DNA of 64,000 nucleotides from Fibrobacter sp. (GTDB lineage Bacteria; Fibrobacterota; Fibrobacteria; Fibrobacterales; Fibrobacteraceae). Of the stretch, positions 1 through 7,120 are shown in pieces; position 1 is the first letter of the stretch; each line of letters opens with the position of its first letter. The notes under the pieces are model-generated. The model made no database searches and was not told the DNA's origin. It saw nothing but the letters and a program-made list of their open reading frames with translations. A program made the translations under genes and the position numbers. The stretch spans positions 93,491 to 157,490 of the forward strand of contig JAFVGH010000097.1 in the NCBI GenBank assembly GCA_017475045.1, given 5' to 3'.

Positions 1-2
1 CT

Positions 3-116
3 GCAAAGCTTGGCATTTTGCTGGGCAGCTTCAGTGCGGCAATTCTTGGTACCATCTACATGAGTATCGTCTCGAAGCCACACTCGGCCGAGGCGCCTTC
101 CGAGAATCACGAATAA
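3..116 (+). CDS. nhaA: NhaA-type Na+/H+ antiporter, C-terminal end (partial)
   Basis: The reading frame open from the left edge encodes about 37 residues, starting AKLGILLGSFSAAILG and ending in a hydrophilic tail with TAA at 114-116. The AKLGIL-GS stretch followed by a hydrophobic helix matches the last transmembrane helix of NhaA antiporters, which exchange sodium for protons across the inner membrane. Only the C-terminus is in the window, so the call rests on one short motif. A rho-independent terminator follows at once. Confidence 0.7.
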   Translation, partial: AKLGILLGSFSAAILGTIYMSIVSKPHSAEAPSENHE

Positions 117-151
117 AGTAATCGAACGACGGCAACGTTTTCTTATAAACG

Positions 152-183
152 AAAAAGGCCACACTTTCGTGCGAGCCTTTTTA
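152..183 (+). terminator. Rho-independent terminator after nhaA
   Basis: The arms AAAAAGGC and GCCTTTTT flank a 15-nt loop and end in a T run. It follows the antiporter stop by about 35 nt. Confidence 0.7.
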
Positions 184-186
184 AAA

Positions 187-244
187 TGTGAAGTGTGGAG
201 TGTGAAATGGCTAATGATTCATTTCACATCTCACATTACACACC
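187..244. repeat. GTG-rich imperfect hairpin repeat
   Basis: A left arm built of TGTGAAG/TGTGGAG-like heptamers ending in TGTGAAAT is followed by GGCTAATGATTC and a right arm that is its imperfect reverse complement (17 of 22 positions). It lies between the convergent ends of nhaA and purM. Similar sequence occurs at 41829-41894 and, as a single arm, at 49622-49664. Confidence 0.5.
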
Positions 245-249
245 TGTCA

Positions 250-1275
250 TTAATCTCTAAACTTCACCTGCTTGGTGCCCTTCACGACTTCGCCAATCTG
301 CACCCACTTCTCGCCCTTGGCTTCGAGGTGGGCGGTAACTTCGGCCTTGTCCGCCGGGTCGATGAAGATGAGCATGCCCATACCCATGTTGAAGGTGGAG
401 TACATCTCGTCCTTTTCAACAGAGCCGGCCTGCTGGATTAGCTTGAAGATCATCGGAGGATCCCAGGTGGTACGGTCGATAATCACGTCCACATCGTCCG
501 GAAGGATACGCGGGATGTTGCCCTGGTAGCCCGAACCTGTGATGTGGGCGAGGCCCTGGATAATCTTCTTGTTGCAAAGATCAATCAGGCTCGGGTAGTA
601 ACTGCGGTGCGGAGTGGCAAGCGCTTCGCCGATGGACTTGTCCATGCCGTCGACAACGGTGTCGACCTTGTAGCCGGCCACGTCGAACAGCACCTTGCGG
701 GCGAGAGAGTAGCCGTTGGTGTGCAGACCCGTAGACGGGAGACCGAGAATGATGGTACCAGGCTTGATCTTCTTGCCGTCGATGATGTTCTCGCGTTCCA
801 CGACACCCACGATGGTGCCGGAGATATCGTAGTCACCCGGACCGTAGAAGCCCGGCATTTCGGCAGTCTCACCGCCGATGAGCACGAGGTCGTTTTCGCG
901 GCAGGCCTTGGCCATACCGGCGACGAGCTTGTCCATGACGCCCGGTTCCAGACGGCCGGTAGCCACATAGTCAAGGAAGAACAGCGGACGCGCGCCCTGC
1001 ACGAGAATATCATCGCAGCAGTGGTTCACGATGTCCTGGCCCGGAAGTTCATGGGTGCCCATTTCGATATCGACCTTGAGCTTGGTGCCCACGCCGTCCA
1101 CGGAGCTCACCAGCACCGGGTCCTTCATGCCCAGGTGGTTCAGCGTAAAGAGGCCGCCGAAGTTGCCGACGTCGCCTAGGACGCCTTGGTTGAATGTAGT
1201 ACGTACGGATTTCTTGACACCGACCATCGCTTCGTCAGCTCGGGCCAGGGAAACTCCTGCGTCTGCGTAATTCAT
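250..1275 (-). CDS. purM: Phosphoribosylformylglycinamidine cyclo-ligase (AIR synthetase)
   Basis: PurM closes the imidazole ring in de novo purine synthesis, converting FGAM and ATP to aminoimidazole ribonucleotide in the cytoplasm. The 341-residue product has the normal length of the family. It begins MNYADAGVSLARADEAM, carries the SVDGVGTKLK nucleotide/substrate loop at about residues 58-67 and GGETAEMPG at 134-142, both hallmark PurM motifs. The gene stands alone with respect to other pur genes; the next gene upstream on the same strand (CNB-domain protein) ends 43 nt away, and the spacer contains two GCCC/GGGC hairpins. Nothing odd in the coding sequence. Confidence 0.97.
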   Translation of the reverse strand: MNYADAGVSLARADEAMVGVKKSVRTTFNQGVLGDVGNFGGLFTLNHLGMKDPVLVSSVDGVGTKLKVDIEMGTHELPGQDIVNHCCDDILVQGARPLFFLDYVATGRLEPGVMDKLVAGMAKACRENDLVLIGGETAEMPGFYGPGDYDISGTIVGVVERENIIDGKKIKPGTIILGLPSTGLHTNGYSLARKVLFDVAGYKVDTVVDGMDKSIGEALATPHRSYYPSLIDLCNKKIIQGLAHITGSGYQGNIPRILPDDVDVIIDRTTWDPPMIFKLIQQAGSVEKDEMYSTFNMGMGMLIFIDPADKAEVTAHLEAKGEKWVQIGEVVKGTKQVKFRD

Positions 1276-1318
1276 CTTTTTTCCTTTGCCCTAGAGTCGG
1301 GCACTGTGTTCGCCCATT

Positions 1319-2116
1319 TTATTGGGCACTTTGTTTTTCATCAATATTTCTCAGAGCATCCAGAATGAGGCTCGTGGTGTCGGACATCTGGTTGATGTTC
1401 ACGGTGTCCGGCATCAGGTGGGTATCCAGCTTGAACAGCGTGTCGTCACCCCAGGAAAGCAGCTTTTCCAGAGCGTCCGGTCCTGCCAGTTTGCCGCACT
1501 TGGCACAGCAGATACGGCCATCCTGGAAGGCGATGAATCCCTTGCCTTCGTTGCTCTCGAACAGCACCGTTCCAGTAATACGGCTCTTTTCCATGGTCTG
1601 CGCAAAATCGATAAAGGGGAGCACCTTGCCAGAGGCCAAGAGCGAGAGCCTCTCGAACTCGTCGATAGCCTTGTTTTTGGCGCGGAGACGCCCGGCCACC
1701 ACCTTGTAGAGGTACACCATGATGCTCGGGTTCTTTTCCAGGAAGGCCACGAACTCGTCACGGGGGATAATCAGCACCGTGCAGCCATCTTCGGCGGCAA
1801 TGACGGTGTTGCTGGTAGGCTCGTTACAGATGATGGACATCTCGCCGAAGCATCCGCCGGTCTCGATATAGGCAAGTACGCTGTAGTGCCCGTCGGGCAG
1901 GATCTGTCCGCAAATCTGAGCGCGGCCACTCTGCAACACGCAGAAGGCTTGTCCTTCTGAGTTGCCATTAATAATGATTTCGCCTGAGTCAAATTCGCGA
2001 ATTTGGGCGTTCAGTAACAAAAAGTCGGCGCAGTCCCTGGGGACCTGCTGCAAAAACGGCGTGCCCGATTCGTAGGACGTCGCAATCCAGTCGCCAATAC
2101 CCGTATGCTGTTTCAT
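1319..2116 (-). CDS. Cyclic-nucleotide-binding (CRP-like) domain plus DUF4388-type domain protein
   Basis: A 265-residue cytoplasmic protein. Residues about 25-140 form a CRP/FNR-type cyclic-nucleotide-binding fold, including GGCFGEMSII where the phosphate-binding cassette lies. Residues about 160-250 (ITGTVLFESNEGKGFIAFQDGRI, then a leucine-rich tail) resemble the DUF4388/PatA N-terminal fold, which is a signalling domain in bacteria of several phyla. There is no helix-turn-helix at either end, so it is probably not a CRP-type DNA-binding regulator but a ligand sensor that acts through its second domain. The cassette lacks the usual Arg-Ser/Thr pair for cAMP phosphate binding, so the ligand is unknown. 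It is followed on the minus strand by purM and preceded by the binding-protein gene, 4 nt away. Confidence 0.8.
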   Translation of the reverse strand: MKQHTGIGDWIATSYESGTPFLQQVPRDCADFLLLNAQIREFDSGEIIINGNSEGQAFCVLQSGRAQICGQILPDGHYSVLAYIETGGCFGEMSIICNEPTSNTVIAAEDGCTVLIIPRDEFVAFLEKNPSIMVYLYKVVAGRLRAKNKAIDEFERLSLLASGKVLPFIDFAQTMEKSRITGTVLFESNEGKGFIAFQDGRICCAKCGKLAGPDALEKLLSWGDDTLFKLDTHLMPDTVNINQMSDTTSLILDALRNIDEKQSAQ

Positions 2117-2120
2117 GATG

Positions 2121-3260
2121 TTAAAAATTAAAAATATTTCTGTACCAGCGGGGCTGGGCGCTGTCGGGAGAGGCGTTTATTGCCCAAATGAAATCTTCCA
2201 GCACCTTTTCGGGCCTAGCTACCGCGCTCTCGTAGAAGTCATTGCCACCGGAGGGTCCCTTACGGGCGTCGTTCTGGAACACCCGCTTTTCCTTGAAGGC
2301 CTTGATGGCTGCTACGCGGGGTTCCGTGGCGAGGATTTCGTCAGGGGTAGAGAACATCCCCGGATTGAACCAAACGTCTACGGAGTCGGCAAGGGCTATA
2401 ATTTCTTCTAGGGAGAAACGCAGTTCCCTGCTGGAATCGCTAGCCCACAGGTAGCACCCGCCTGCGTCCCGTATCAGTTGTGCCGTGTAGCTTTGACCGC
2501 CTGGTGCGTACCATACGCCGCCGTAGCTCATGCCGGCGATTACGCGGGGACAATCGGGAATTCGAGCTGCGTTGATATCTGTAAAGATCTTTGTAACCAG
2601 GTATACGAGTTTACTTTGTTCATAAATGGAATCCGCAAGTTGTTCTACGCCAAACAGGATTCCATACAACTTAATCCATTCCGCCTTGGCCAGGGGGTGG
2701 TCCTCTTGCCATTCCGAGGTGAGCATCAGCGGTAGCCCCAGCGCTTCGATGCGCTCGTAATCGTCATAGCCGGCGCCGGTGGCGAAGTTCATGACCAGGT
2801 CTGGTTTTAACGCTACGAGCTTTTCAAGGGAAAGGGTGGTGCCGCTCCCTACTTCGACCACTTCGCCCTTCTGGACACGGGCGTACAGGGCGCTGTCGGC
2901 AATGTATTGGCCTTCGCTTACACCCACAATGCGGTCGCCAAGTCCAAGCTTCAGCAGGTAGCCGATTTGTGCCGACGATTGAGCCACCACTCTAGATAGG
3001 GGCTTTTCTAGGGAAAAACGTCTTGTCAGGGTGTCGCGGCCTACGATGGAGCGTATTTCGGCCACTCGTTCCCCGCAGGATTCCCCGATTTTCAGGTTTT
3101 TGCTGTATTGAAGGGAGGGTAGGGGGGCGCAGTCCTTTGCCCCGTTCTCCTTTTTTTCGCCGGAACAGGCCAGGAGCGATAGGGAGAGGAGGGTCAAAAG
3201 GGCCGTCCTCGCCCCCAGGATGGACCTGAAAAATGTGCGTAACGTGTTGATTTTTAACAT
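2121..3260 (-). CDS. Periplasmic binding lipoprotein of the iron-siderophore/cobalamin ABC type
   Basis: The product has a lipoprotein signal (hydrophobic stretch, then LSLSLLACSG) and the two-lobe helical-backbone fold of FecB/BtuF-type receptors: RVVAQSSAQIGYLLKLGLGDRIVGVS near the start and an ALKPDLVMN motif, then MSYGGVWYAPGGQSYTAQLIRDAGG in the second lobe. Such proteins deliver an iron chelate, haem or cobalamin to an inner-membrane ABC importer. No permease or ATPase gene lies next to it, so its partner is elsewhere and the ligand cannot be assigned. The start is uncertain: an upstream in-frame ATG at 3284 would add eight residues before the signal; neither has a clear Shine-Dalgarno. 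It is transcribed divergently from the outer-membrane protein gene at 3338. Confidence 0.8.
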   Translation of the reverse strand: MLKINTLRTFFRSILGARTALLTLLSLSLLACSGEKKENGAKDCAPLPSLQYSKNLKIGESCGERVAEIRSIVGRDTLTRRFSLEKPLSRVVAQSSAQIGYLLKLGLGDRIVGVSEGQYIADSALYARVQKGEVVEVGSGTTLSLEKLVALKPDLVMNFATGAGYDDYERIEALGLPLMLTSEWQEDHPLAKAEWIKLYGILFGVEQLADSIYEQSKLVYLVTKIFTDINAARIPDCPRVIAGMSYGGVWYAPGGQSYTAQLIRDAGGCYLWASDSSRELRFSLEEIIALADSVDVWFNPGMFSTPDEILATEPRVAAIKAFKEKRVFQNDARKGPSGGNDFYESAVARPEKVLEDFIWAINASPDSAQPRWYRNIFNF

Positions 3261-3337
3261 TTTATGAATTTTTATCGTCCGCATGGTTCAAACATAATGT
3301 ATTTTATAGGTCTAGAAATTCCTTTTGGGAGTCTTTT

Positions 3338-4198
3338 ATGAAGACAAAAATAATCTCTTTTCTCTGGTCCGCCCTGCTGTGCGCATCCGTCTTTGCTTCT
3401 AGCGCCTTTGCAGATACTGAGGCTGGCTTCTACGAAAAGGACCATATTCGCGGCTTTATTTCTATTGGCGCAGATTACCGAGGCATGTTCTCGGAGTACC
3501 AGAACTACGTGAACAGGACTGCTTTCCTGAACGGTTATCACAAGGACCCGGCGGGCGATAGCACCAAGTATGCCGGTGATCTGAAGTATGAGACCTTCGA
3601 TGACTACTACTTCGGCATGCATGTGAATATCGGTGCCCAGTACAAGCAGTTCCTCACCTGGTTCGATATCAACTTTATGCCGACCCAGACTTCGGAACGC
3701 CCCAGCAAGACCTATTCCACTGTTTCAGAGGACGGCTCCTCTAGCATGGATTTCCCGCTGTACGACGTACGCTGGTTTGCTTATGGCGCGGACTGGATGT
3801 TCGGTTGGAAACTCTTCGGCGAGCATACTTTCATTAACCTGATTCCCGCTGTTGGTTTCGGTTTCAACCTCATCAATTTCCACCTGGCTTCCAACTTCGA
3901 TATCTATGACGTAGATTCCAAGTCCTCCGTTTCCACGAGGGACCGCTACTACAGCACCTTTGCCTCCACCTTCAATTCTGAATTGGAATTGCGTCTTGAA
4001 TTTGGTCCTATCGCTATTGGTGCCTATGGCGGCTATCGTTGCGTCCGTTATAACGAACTTGAAGTCGAGGGCAAGGAAGTGGATACGGCCTATGGTGACT
4101 ATGATACGGACAACATCGGTGACACCTGGTTTGTGGGTGTTCGTCTGACTTGGATTTTCCGTAGCGAATGGCAGAAGAAGCAGCAGGACAAGCTGTAG
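3338..4198 (+). CDS. Predicted outer-membrane beta-barrel protein
   Basis: The 286-residue product starts with a cleavable signal peptide (about residues 1-25, ending SSAFA-DTEAG). The rest is rich in aromatic residues in alternating patterns (YYFGMHVNIGAQYKQFLTWFDINFMP; FNSELELRLEFGPIAIGAYGGYR) and ends in a strand close to the C-terminus, VGVRLTWIFRSEWQKKQQDKL, though the last residue is not the usual Phe. This suggests an 8- to 12-strand barrel. I do not recognise a named family. A GGGAG Shine-Dalgarno precedes the ATG, and a strong terminator follows. Confidence 0.65.
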   Translation: MKTKIISFLWSALLCASVFASSAFADTEAGFYEKDHIRGFISIGADYRGMFSEYQNYVNRTAFLNGYHKDPAGDSTKYAGDLKYETFDDYYFGMHVNIGAQYKQFLTWFDINFMPTQTSERPSKTYSTVSEDGSSSMDFPLYDVRWFAYGADWMFGWKLFGEHTFINLIPAVGFGFNLINFHLASNFDIYDVDSKSSVSTRDRYYSTFASTFNSELELRLEFGPIAIGAYGGYRCVRYNELEVEGKEVDTAYGDYDTDNIGDTWFVGVRLTWIFRSEWQKKQQDKL

Positions 4199-4220
4199 TC
4201 TAGAGACTCTCAACAACAGG

Positions 4221-4250
4221 TATCGGGGGCTGATGTCCCCGATTTTTTTT
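4221..4250 (+). terminator. Rho-independent terminator
   Basis: Stem ATCGGGGGC / GTCCCCGAT with a TGAT loop and a run of eight T, 22 nt after the outer-membrane protein stop. Confidence 0.85.
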
Positions 4251-4259
4251 ATTCCCGCC

Positions 4260-4955
4260 TCAAGAGGCGTGGCTTATGCGGTTGCTGAACAATTGGTTCA
4301 GGGCGATAAGTCTTGATTCGTTCTTTCGAGGCGGAATTCGGTTTTCTTTGAACAAACTAATATCCGAGAGGAGCGAGGGCGGGTTACGGTTCGCCACATT
4401 TTCCATGGCGATATAGTAGGCAGAATTATCACGTAGAAGTCCGTCCGTTTTCCAGTGCACCCATCGGTTATTTCTTTCAAAGCGAAAGTTCCAGCCCAAA
4501 AGGAGAGTGGGGATTCCCATTTCGTTTAACCTGTCGGGCAAAGGAGAATATTGGCCCTGGGTAGTGAGTAATATTACGGCGTCTATGTGACGGTAGGTTG
4601 CAAAAGTCAGTGCATCTTCCAGCAGAGAAAGGTTTGGCGAGTTGTCGTGGCCGCGGTTTGAGTAGTGAATCTGGAACCCCGCAAAGCGTAGTTCCCGCTC
4701 AAAATTGAAAATGCCGTCATTGGCGTAGCCGTAGACCTTTGGATCTTTGTCCGGGTGGTAGTAGTGACAGTCCATCAGGGCGTATCTTTTAGGCGGGTTG
4801 AAGAGGCGTAGGGCTTGGTCGCGGGCCCAGTTTTTTATCCCCAGAAAGTTTAGGGTTGAATGGAAGGGGTGGTAGTTGCGGTAAAAGTTGTTGACCTTCT
4901 TGAGTGTGAATCCGTCTACGTAGAAGGCGATATGGAATGGCTGTTTGTGATGCAT
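4260..4955 (-). CDS. NYN-domain (LabA-like) predicted nuclease
   Basis: A 231-residue protein. The N-terminal AFYVDGFTLKK carries the first acidic residue of the NYN (Nedd4-BP1/YacP-like) PIN-fold nuclease domain, and later LLEDALTFATYRHIDAVILLTTQGQYSPLPDRLNEMGIPTLLLGW matches the D-x-D-x-x-x-x-x-x-G-D-D/S-D region in which LabA-like proteins hold the remaining metal ligands; here the usual second acidic residues are partly replaced (TTQGQYSPL), so activity is uncertain. The start at 4955 is chosen because AAAGGAG lies 5 nt upstream; a longer GTG-initiated frame would run into a structured repeat. Proteins of this fold often cut RNA, but the target is unknown. Confidence 0.7.
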   Translation of the reverse strand: MHHKQPFHIAFYVDGFTLKKVNNFYRNYHPFHSTLNFLGIKNWARDQALRLFNPPKRYALMDCHYYHPDKDPKVYGYANDGIFNFERELRFAGFQIHYSNRGHDNSPNLSLLEDALTFATYRHIDAVILLTTQGQYSPLPDRLNEMGIPTLLLGWNFRFERNNRWVHWKTDGLLRDNSAYYIAMENVANRNPPSLLSDISLFKENRIPPRKNESRLIALNQLFSNRISHAS

Positions 4956-4970
4956 TGCAGCTCCTTTTGT

Positions 4971-5061
4971 GACCGCTCGGACTAGACTCTGTACACCGTG
5001 TTCAGGGTTGGTCCGAGCTTTCGCAACCGCCACGGCTTAACGCCTATGGCTTGTTGCTCAC
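4971..5061 (+). repeat. 91-bp structured intergenic repeat, copy A
   Basis: Begins GACC and ends GTTGCTCAC. Stem 1 is GCTCGGAC (4975-4982) with GTCCGAGC (5011-5018), a perfect 8-bp pairing over a 28-nt loop. Stem 2 is GCAAC (5023-5027) with GTTGC (5053-5057), enclosing nested GCCA/TGGC and GGC/GCC pairs. The same plan recurs at 16381-16471 and 36971-37249 with different but complementary bases. It abuts the Shine-Dalgarno of the NYN gene, in antisense orientation. Confidence 0.8.
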
Positions 5062-5102
5062 GTTTATGATGGCTGTACACGTATAAAACGGAGATGCAAA
5101 AC

Positions 5103-5140
5103 AAAAAGAGCCTGAAAATTTTCTTTACAGGCTCTTTTTT
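5103..5140 (-). terminator. Rho-independent terminator (symmetrical)
   Basis: AAAAAGAGCCTG and CAGGCTCTTTTTT flank a 14-nt loop. It serves the TPR gene that ends at 5171; the A/T runs on both sides would let it work in either direction. Confidence 0.85.
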
Positions 5141-5170
5141 ACATAAGTAGGGGGAAAGTTTACAGAATGA

Positions 5171-6106
5171 CTATAATAGTTTCCTCTTTTTCAGGTCGTC
5201 CATGAGGGAACCGGGCATCCATTTTTCAAGCGCCTTGTATTCGGGCGCCTTCAGCTTGTCGCGCCAAGCCTGGGCGGCCTTCTGGTCGCCCTTGTCATTG
5301 TAGATGCGGATCAGGTTCAGCACAGAACACCAGTAGCGAATGCTTTTGCCGGTGCGCTTCTGGTAGCTTTCGGCGCTCTGTTCGTAAATCTTGGCGGCCT
5401 CGTCGTAACGCTTGAGGCGGTAGAGCATGTCGGCCTTGATCTGGAGCATTACCGGGTGGGCGGGCGCCTTCTTTAGGCCCCGCTCCGAAAGTTTCAGCCC
5501 CGTCTCGAAGTCTTCCTTGTCGTAGTGCATCCAGATAAGCGGTGCAAGGAACAGGGGCCAGAACCGCTTGGAGACCTTGGAGGCGCTGTCCAGCACCGTA
5601 AGGTAGCGGCTCCGGTTGTCGGACTTGAAGGGGAGCCAGCTGAAACTTTGATCTACATAGTAGGCGTAGATGGCATAGAATGCCTGGGGGTCCAGTTCCC
5701 TGGAGTCCTCGAACATCTTGGCGGCGGAGCGGGTTTTCATGGCGCCCTTGATGGAATGCCCCGTCTCGCTTTGCACAAAGCCAAGCTCGAACATCTGGAG
5801 CCCTTGCCACAGACCCTGGGCCTTGCATTTTTCCAGGCTTTCTCCCGCCTTGAAAAGGGCCGCCGTGTCGCCCAGGTCATCGTACATACTAATCCGCACA
5901 ATGCTTTCGATGACGCAGCCTGCCCCTTCGTCCTTTGTCTTGAGGGACTGTGCCGTGTTCAGGGCTGCCTTGTAGTCCAGTGCCATGGTCTGGGCCGTTG
6001 CTTTCTCTACCAGGTTCTCCAGGGAGTCGGGCAGGGCAAGGCTCAGGCTTTCGGCAAAGCAAAGTGTCGCAAGCAGGAGCGATATGGCGAAGGTGCGCAG
6101 TAGCAT
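5171..6106 (-). CDS. Exported TPR-repeat protein
   Basis: The 311-residue product has a signal peptide (MLLRTFAISLLLATLCFAES) and then helical repeats. The clearest tetratricopeptide units are near residues 190-260: ETGLKLSERGLKKAPAHPVMLQIKADMLYRLKRYDEAAKIYEQSAESY. TPR arrays hold protein partners; here it would act in the periplasm. No enzymatic motif is visible. It is a single-gene unit between two terminator-type structures, and I cannot name its partner. The 41035-41811 product has a similar plan (signal peptide plus degenerate TPRs). Confidence 0.7.
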   Translation of the reverse strand: MLLRTFAISLLLATLCFAESLSLALPDSLENLVEKATAQTMALDYKAALNTAQSLKTKDEGAGCVIESIVRISMYDDLGDTAALFKAGESLEKCKAQGLWQGLQMFELGFVQSETGHSIKGAMKTRSAAKMFEDSRELDPQAFYAIYAYYVDQSFSWLPFKSDNRSRYLTVLDSASKVSKRFWPLFLAPLIWMHYDKEDFETGLKLSERGLKKAPAHPVMLQIKADMLYRLKRYDEAAKIYEQSAESYQKRTGKSIRYWCSVLNLIRIYNDKGDQKAAQAWRDKLKAPEYKALEKWMPGSLMDDLKKRKLL

Positions 6107-6133
6107 AGAGGTAAAGATAGCATTTTTAATTCT

Positions 6134-7120
6134 TTATTTTGAAGTTGCGTCAACTAGCGGGATATAGAATTCGTGATCTTCCCCATTAACGAAATAAGTG
6201 TCGTGAGCGGTATTTTGCTCAATTAAGGCAGAGTCTATGATGGTGCTTCCGTAAAAAATCGGGCTGTTGAATTCTAAGTGAAATGCTGTCGCAAAGGTCT
6301 TGTATCCAAAGGCGTCGCTGTTTTTCGCTTTAACTGAATCCAAATTTAGCATATTGCCTTTTTGAAAGGGAATAATTCTATCAGCAGTTCCGTGTATTAA
6401 CAATACTGGAATTGATATATTTTTGATTTGTTCTTTGTCTATTACCGCTCCCCACAGTGAAACTATGGCCTGTGGCGATAAATTATTTCTTTCGCATACT
6501 GATTGTAAAGCAAGTATTGCTCCCGAACTATTTCCGATAACAAAAATTTTTTCAGAATCTATCCTATGCCTATCTGCATTTGCTTTGAAATACTGGATGG
6601 CGTTCTGTATATCTTGAACGCCCCATTGGATAGCTCTTTTGATTTCTAGACTGTCAATAATCAATTTATTACGTTGAGAATTTTTTATGGCAAGCCCAAT
6701 CCGATAATTTAATGCTGCCACATTATAGCCTCGTGAGGCTAAAGAATCACAATATGCAGTAATAGGTTCATTAGAATCACCTTTGTTTCCAGATACAAAT
6801 GCCCCGCCATGTACAACTATAATTAGCGGGCGATTGTTCAGTGTGTCATTTTTAGGTTGGTAAAAGTCAAATTCTAAATCATGAGGGATGGTTTCATTTG
6901 AGTTTTGATAGAAATAGAGCGTCGGTGCAATCTCTGATTCCATCTTTAATCCTGAAACTAGAGCGGTTATAGCGTGCTTCTTTGCTAGGAAAGGCGCATC
7001 TTTTGCATAGACGAGATTACTTGTTTTTGAAACCTCAAAAATGGGGTCAAAATATCGCGTAGCACCTACGACAAATGAGGTGCTAAAAAGCAGCATGACG
7101 AATAAGACTCGGATACGCAT
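6134..7120 (-). CDS. Exported alpha/beta-hydrolase (esterase/lipase, HSL/carboxylesterase-like)
   Basis: The 328-residue product starts with a signal peptide (MRIRVLFVMLLFSTSFVVGA). It has the oxyanion-hole motif VVHGGAF at about residue 102, the nucleophile elbow GNSSGA (Ser is the middle S), the acid in LLIHGTADRIIPF and a His in GEDHEFY, in the order expected for a Ser-Asp-His hydrolase. In rumen-type fibre degraders, enzymes like this remove acyl groups from polysaccharides, but the substrate is not shown by the sequence. The start codon ATG lies directly beside the stop of the next upstream gene (7120), so the two genes are probably translated from one message. Its base composition is far lower in GC than its neighbours. 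Confidence 0.8.
   Translation of the reverse strand: MRIRVLFVMLLFSTSFVVGATRYFDPIFEVSKTSNLVYAKDAPFLAKKHAITALVSGLKMESEIAPTLYFYQNSNETIPHDLEFDFYQPKNDTLNNRPLIIVVHGGAFVSGNKGDSNEPITAYCDSLASRGYNVAALNYRIGLAIKNSQRNKLIIDSLEIKRAIQWGVQDIQNAIQYFKANADRHRIDSEKIFVIGNSSGAILALQSVCERNNLSPQAIVSLWGAVIDKEQIKNISIPVLLIHGTADRIIPFQKGNMLNLDSVKAKNSDAFGYKTFATAFHLEFNSPIFYGSTIIDSALIEQNTAHDTYFVNGEDHEFYIPLVDATSK

Noticed and set aside
169..1179. Several plus-strand frames across purM
   Set aside because: They are complementary shadows of purM.
1276..1318. Purine riboswitch ahead of purM
   Set aside because: The space to the next gene is only 43 nt, far too short for the aptamer; only two GCCC/GGGC hairpins are present.
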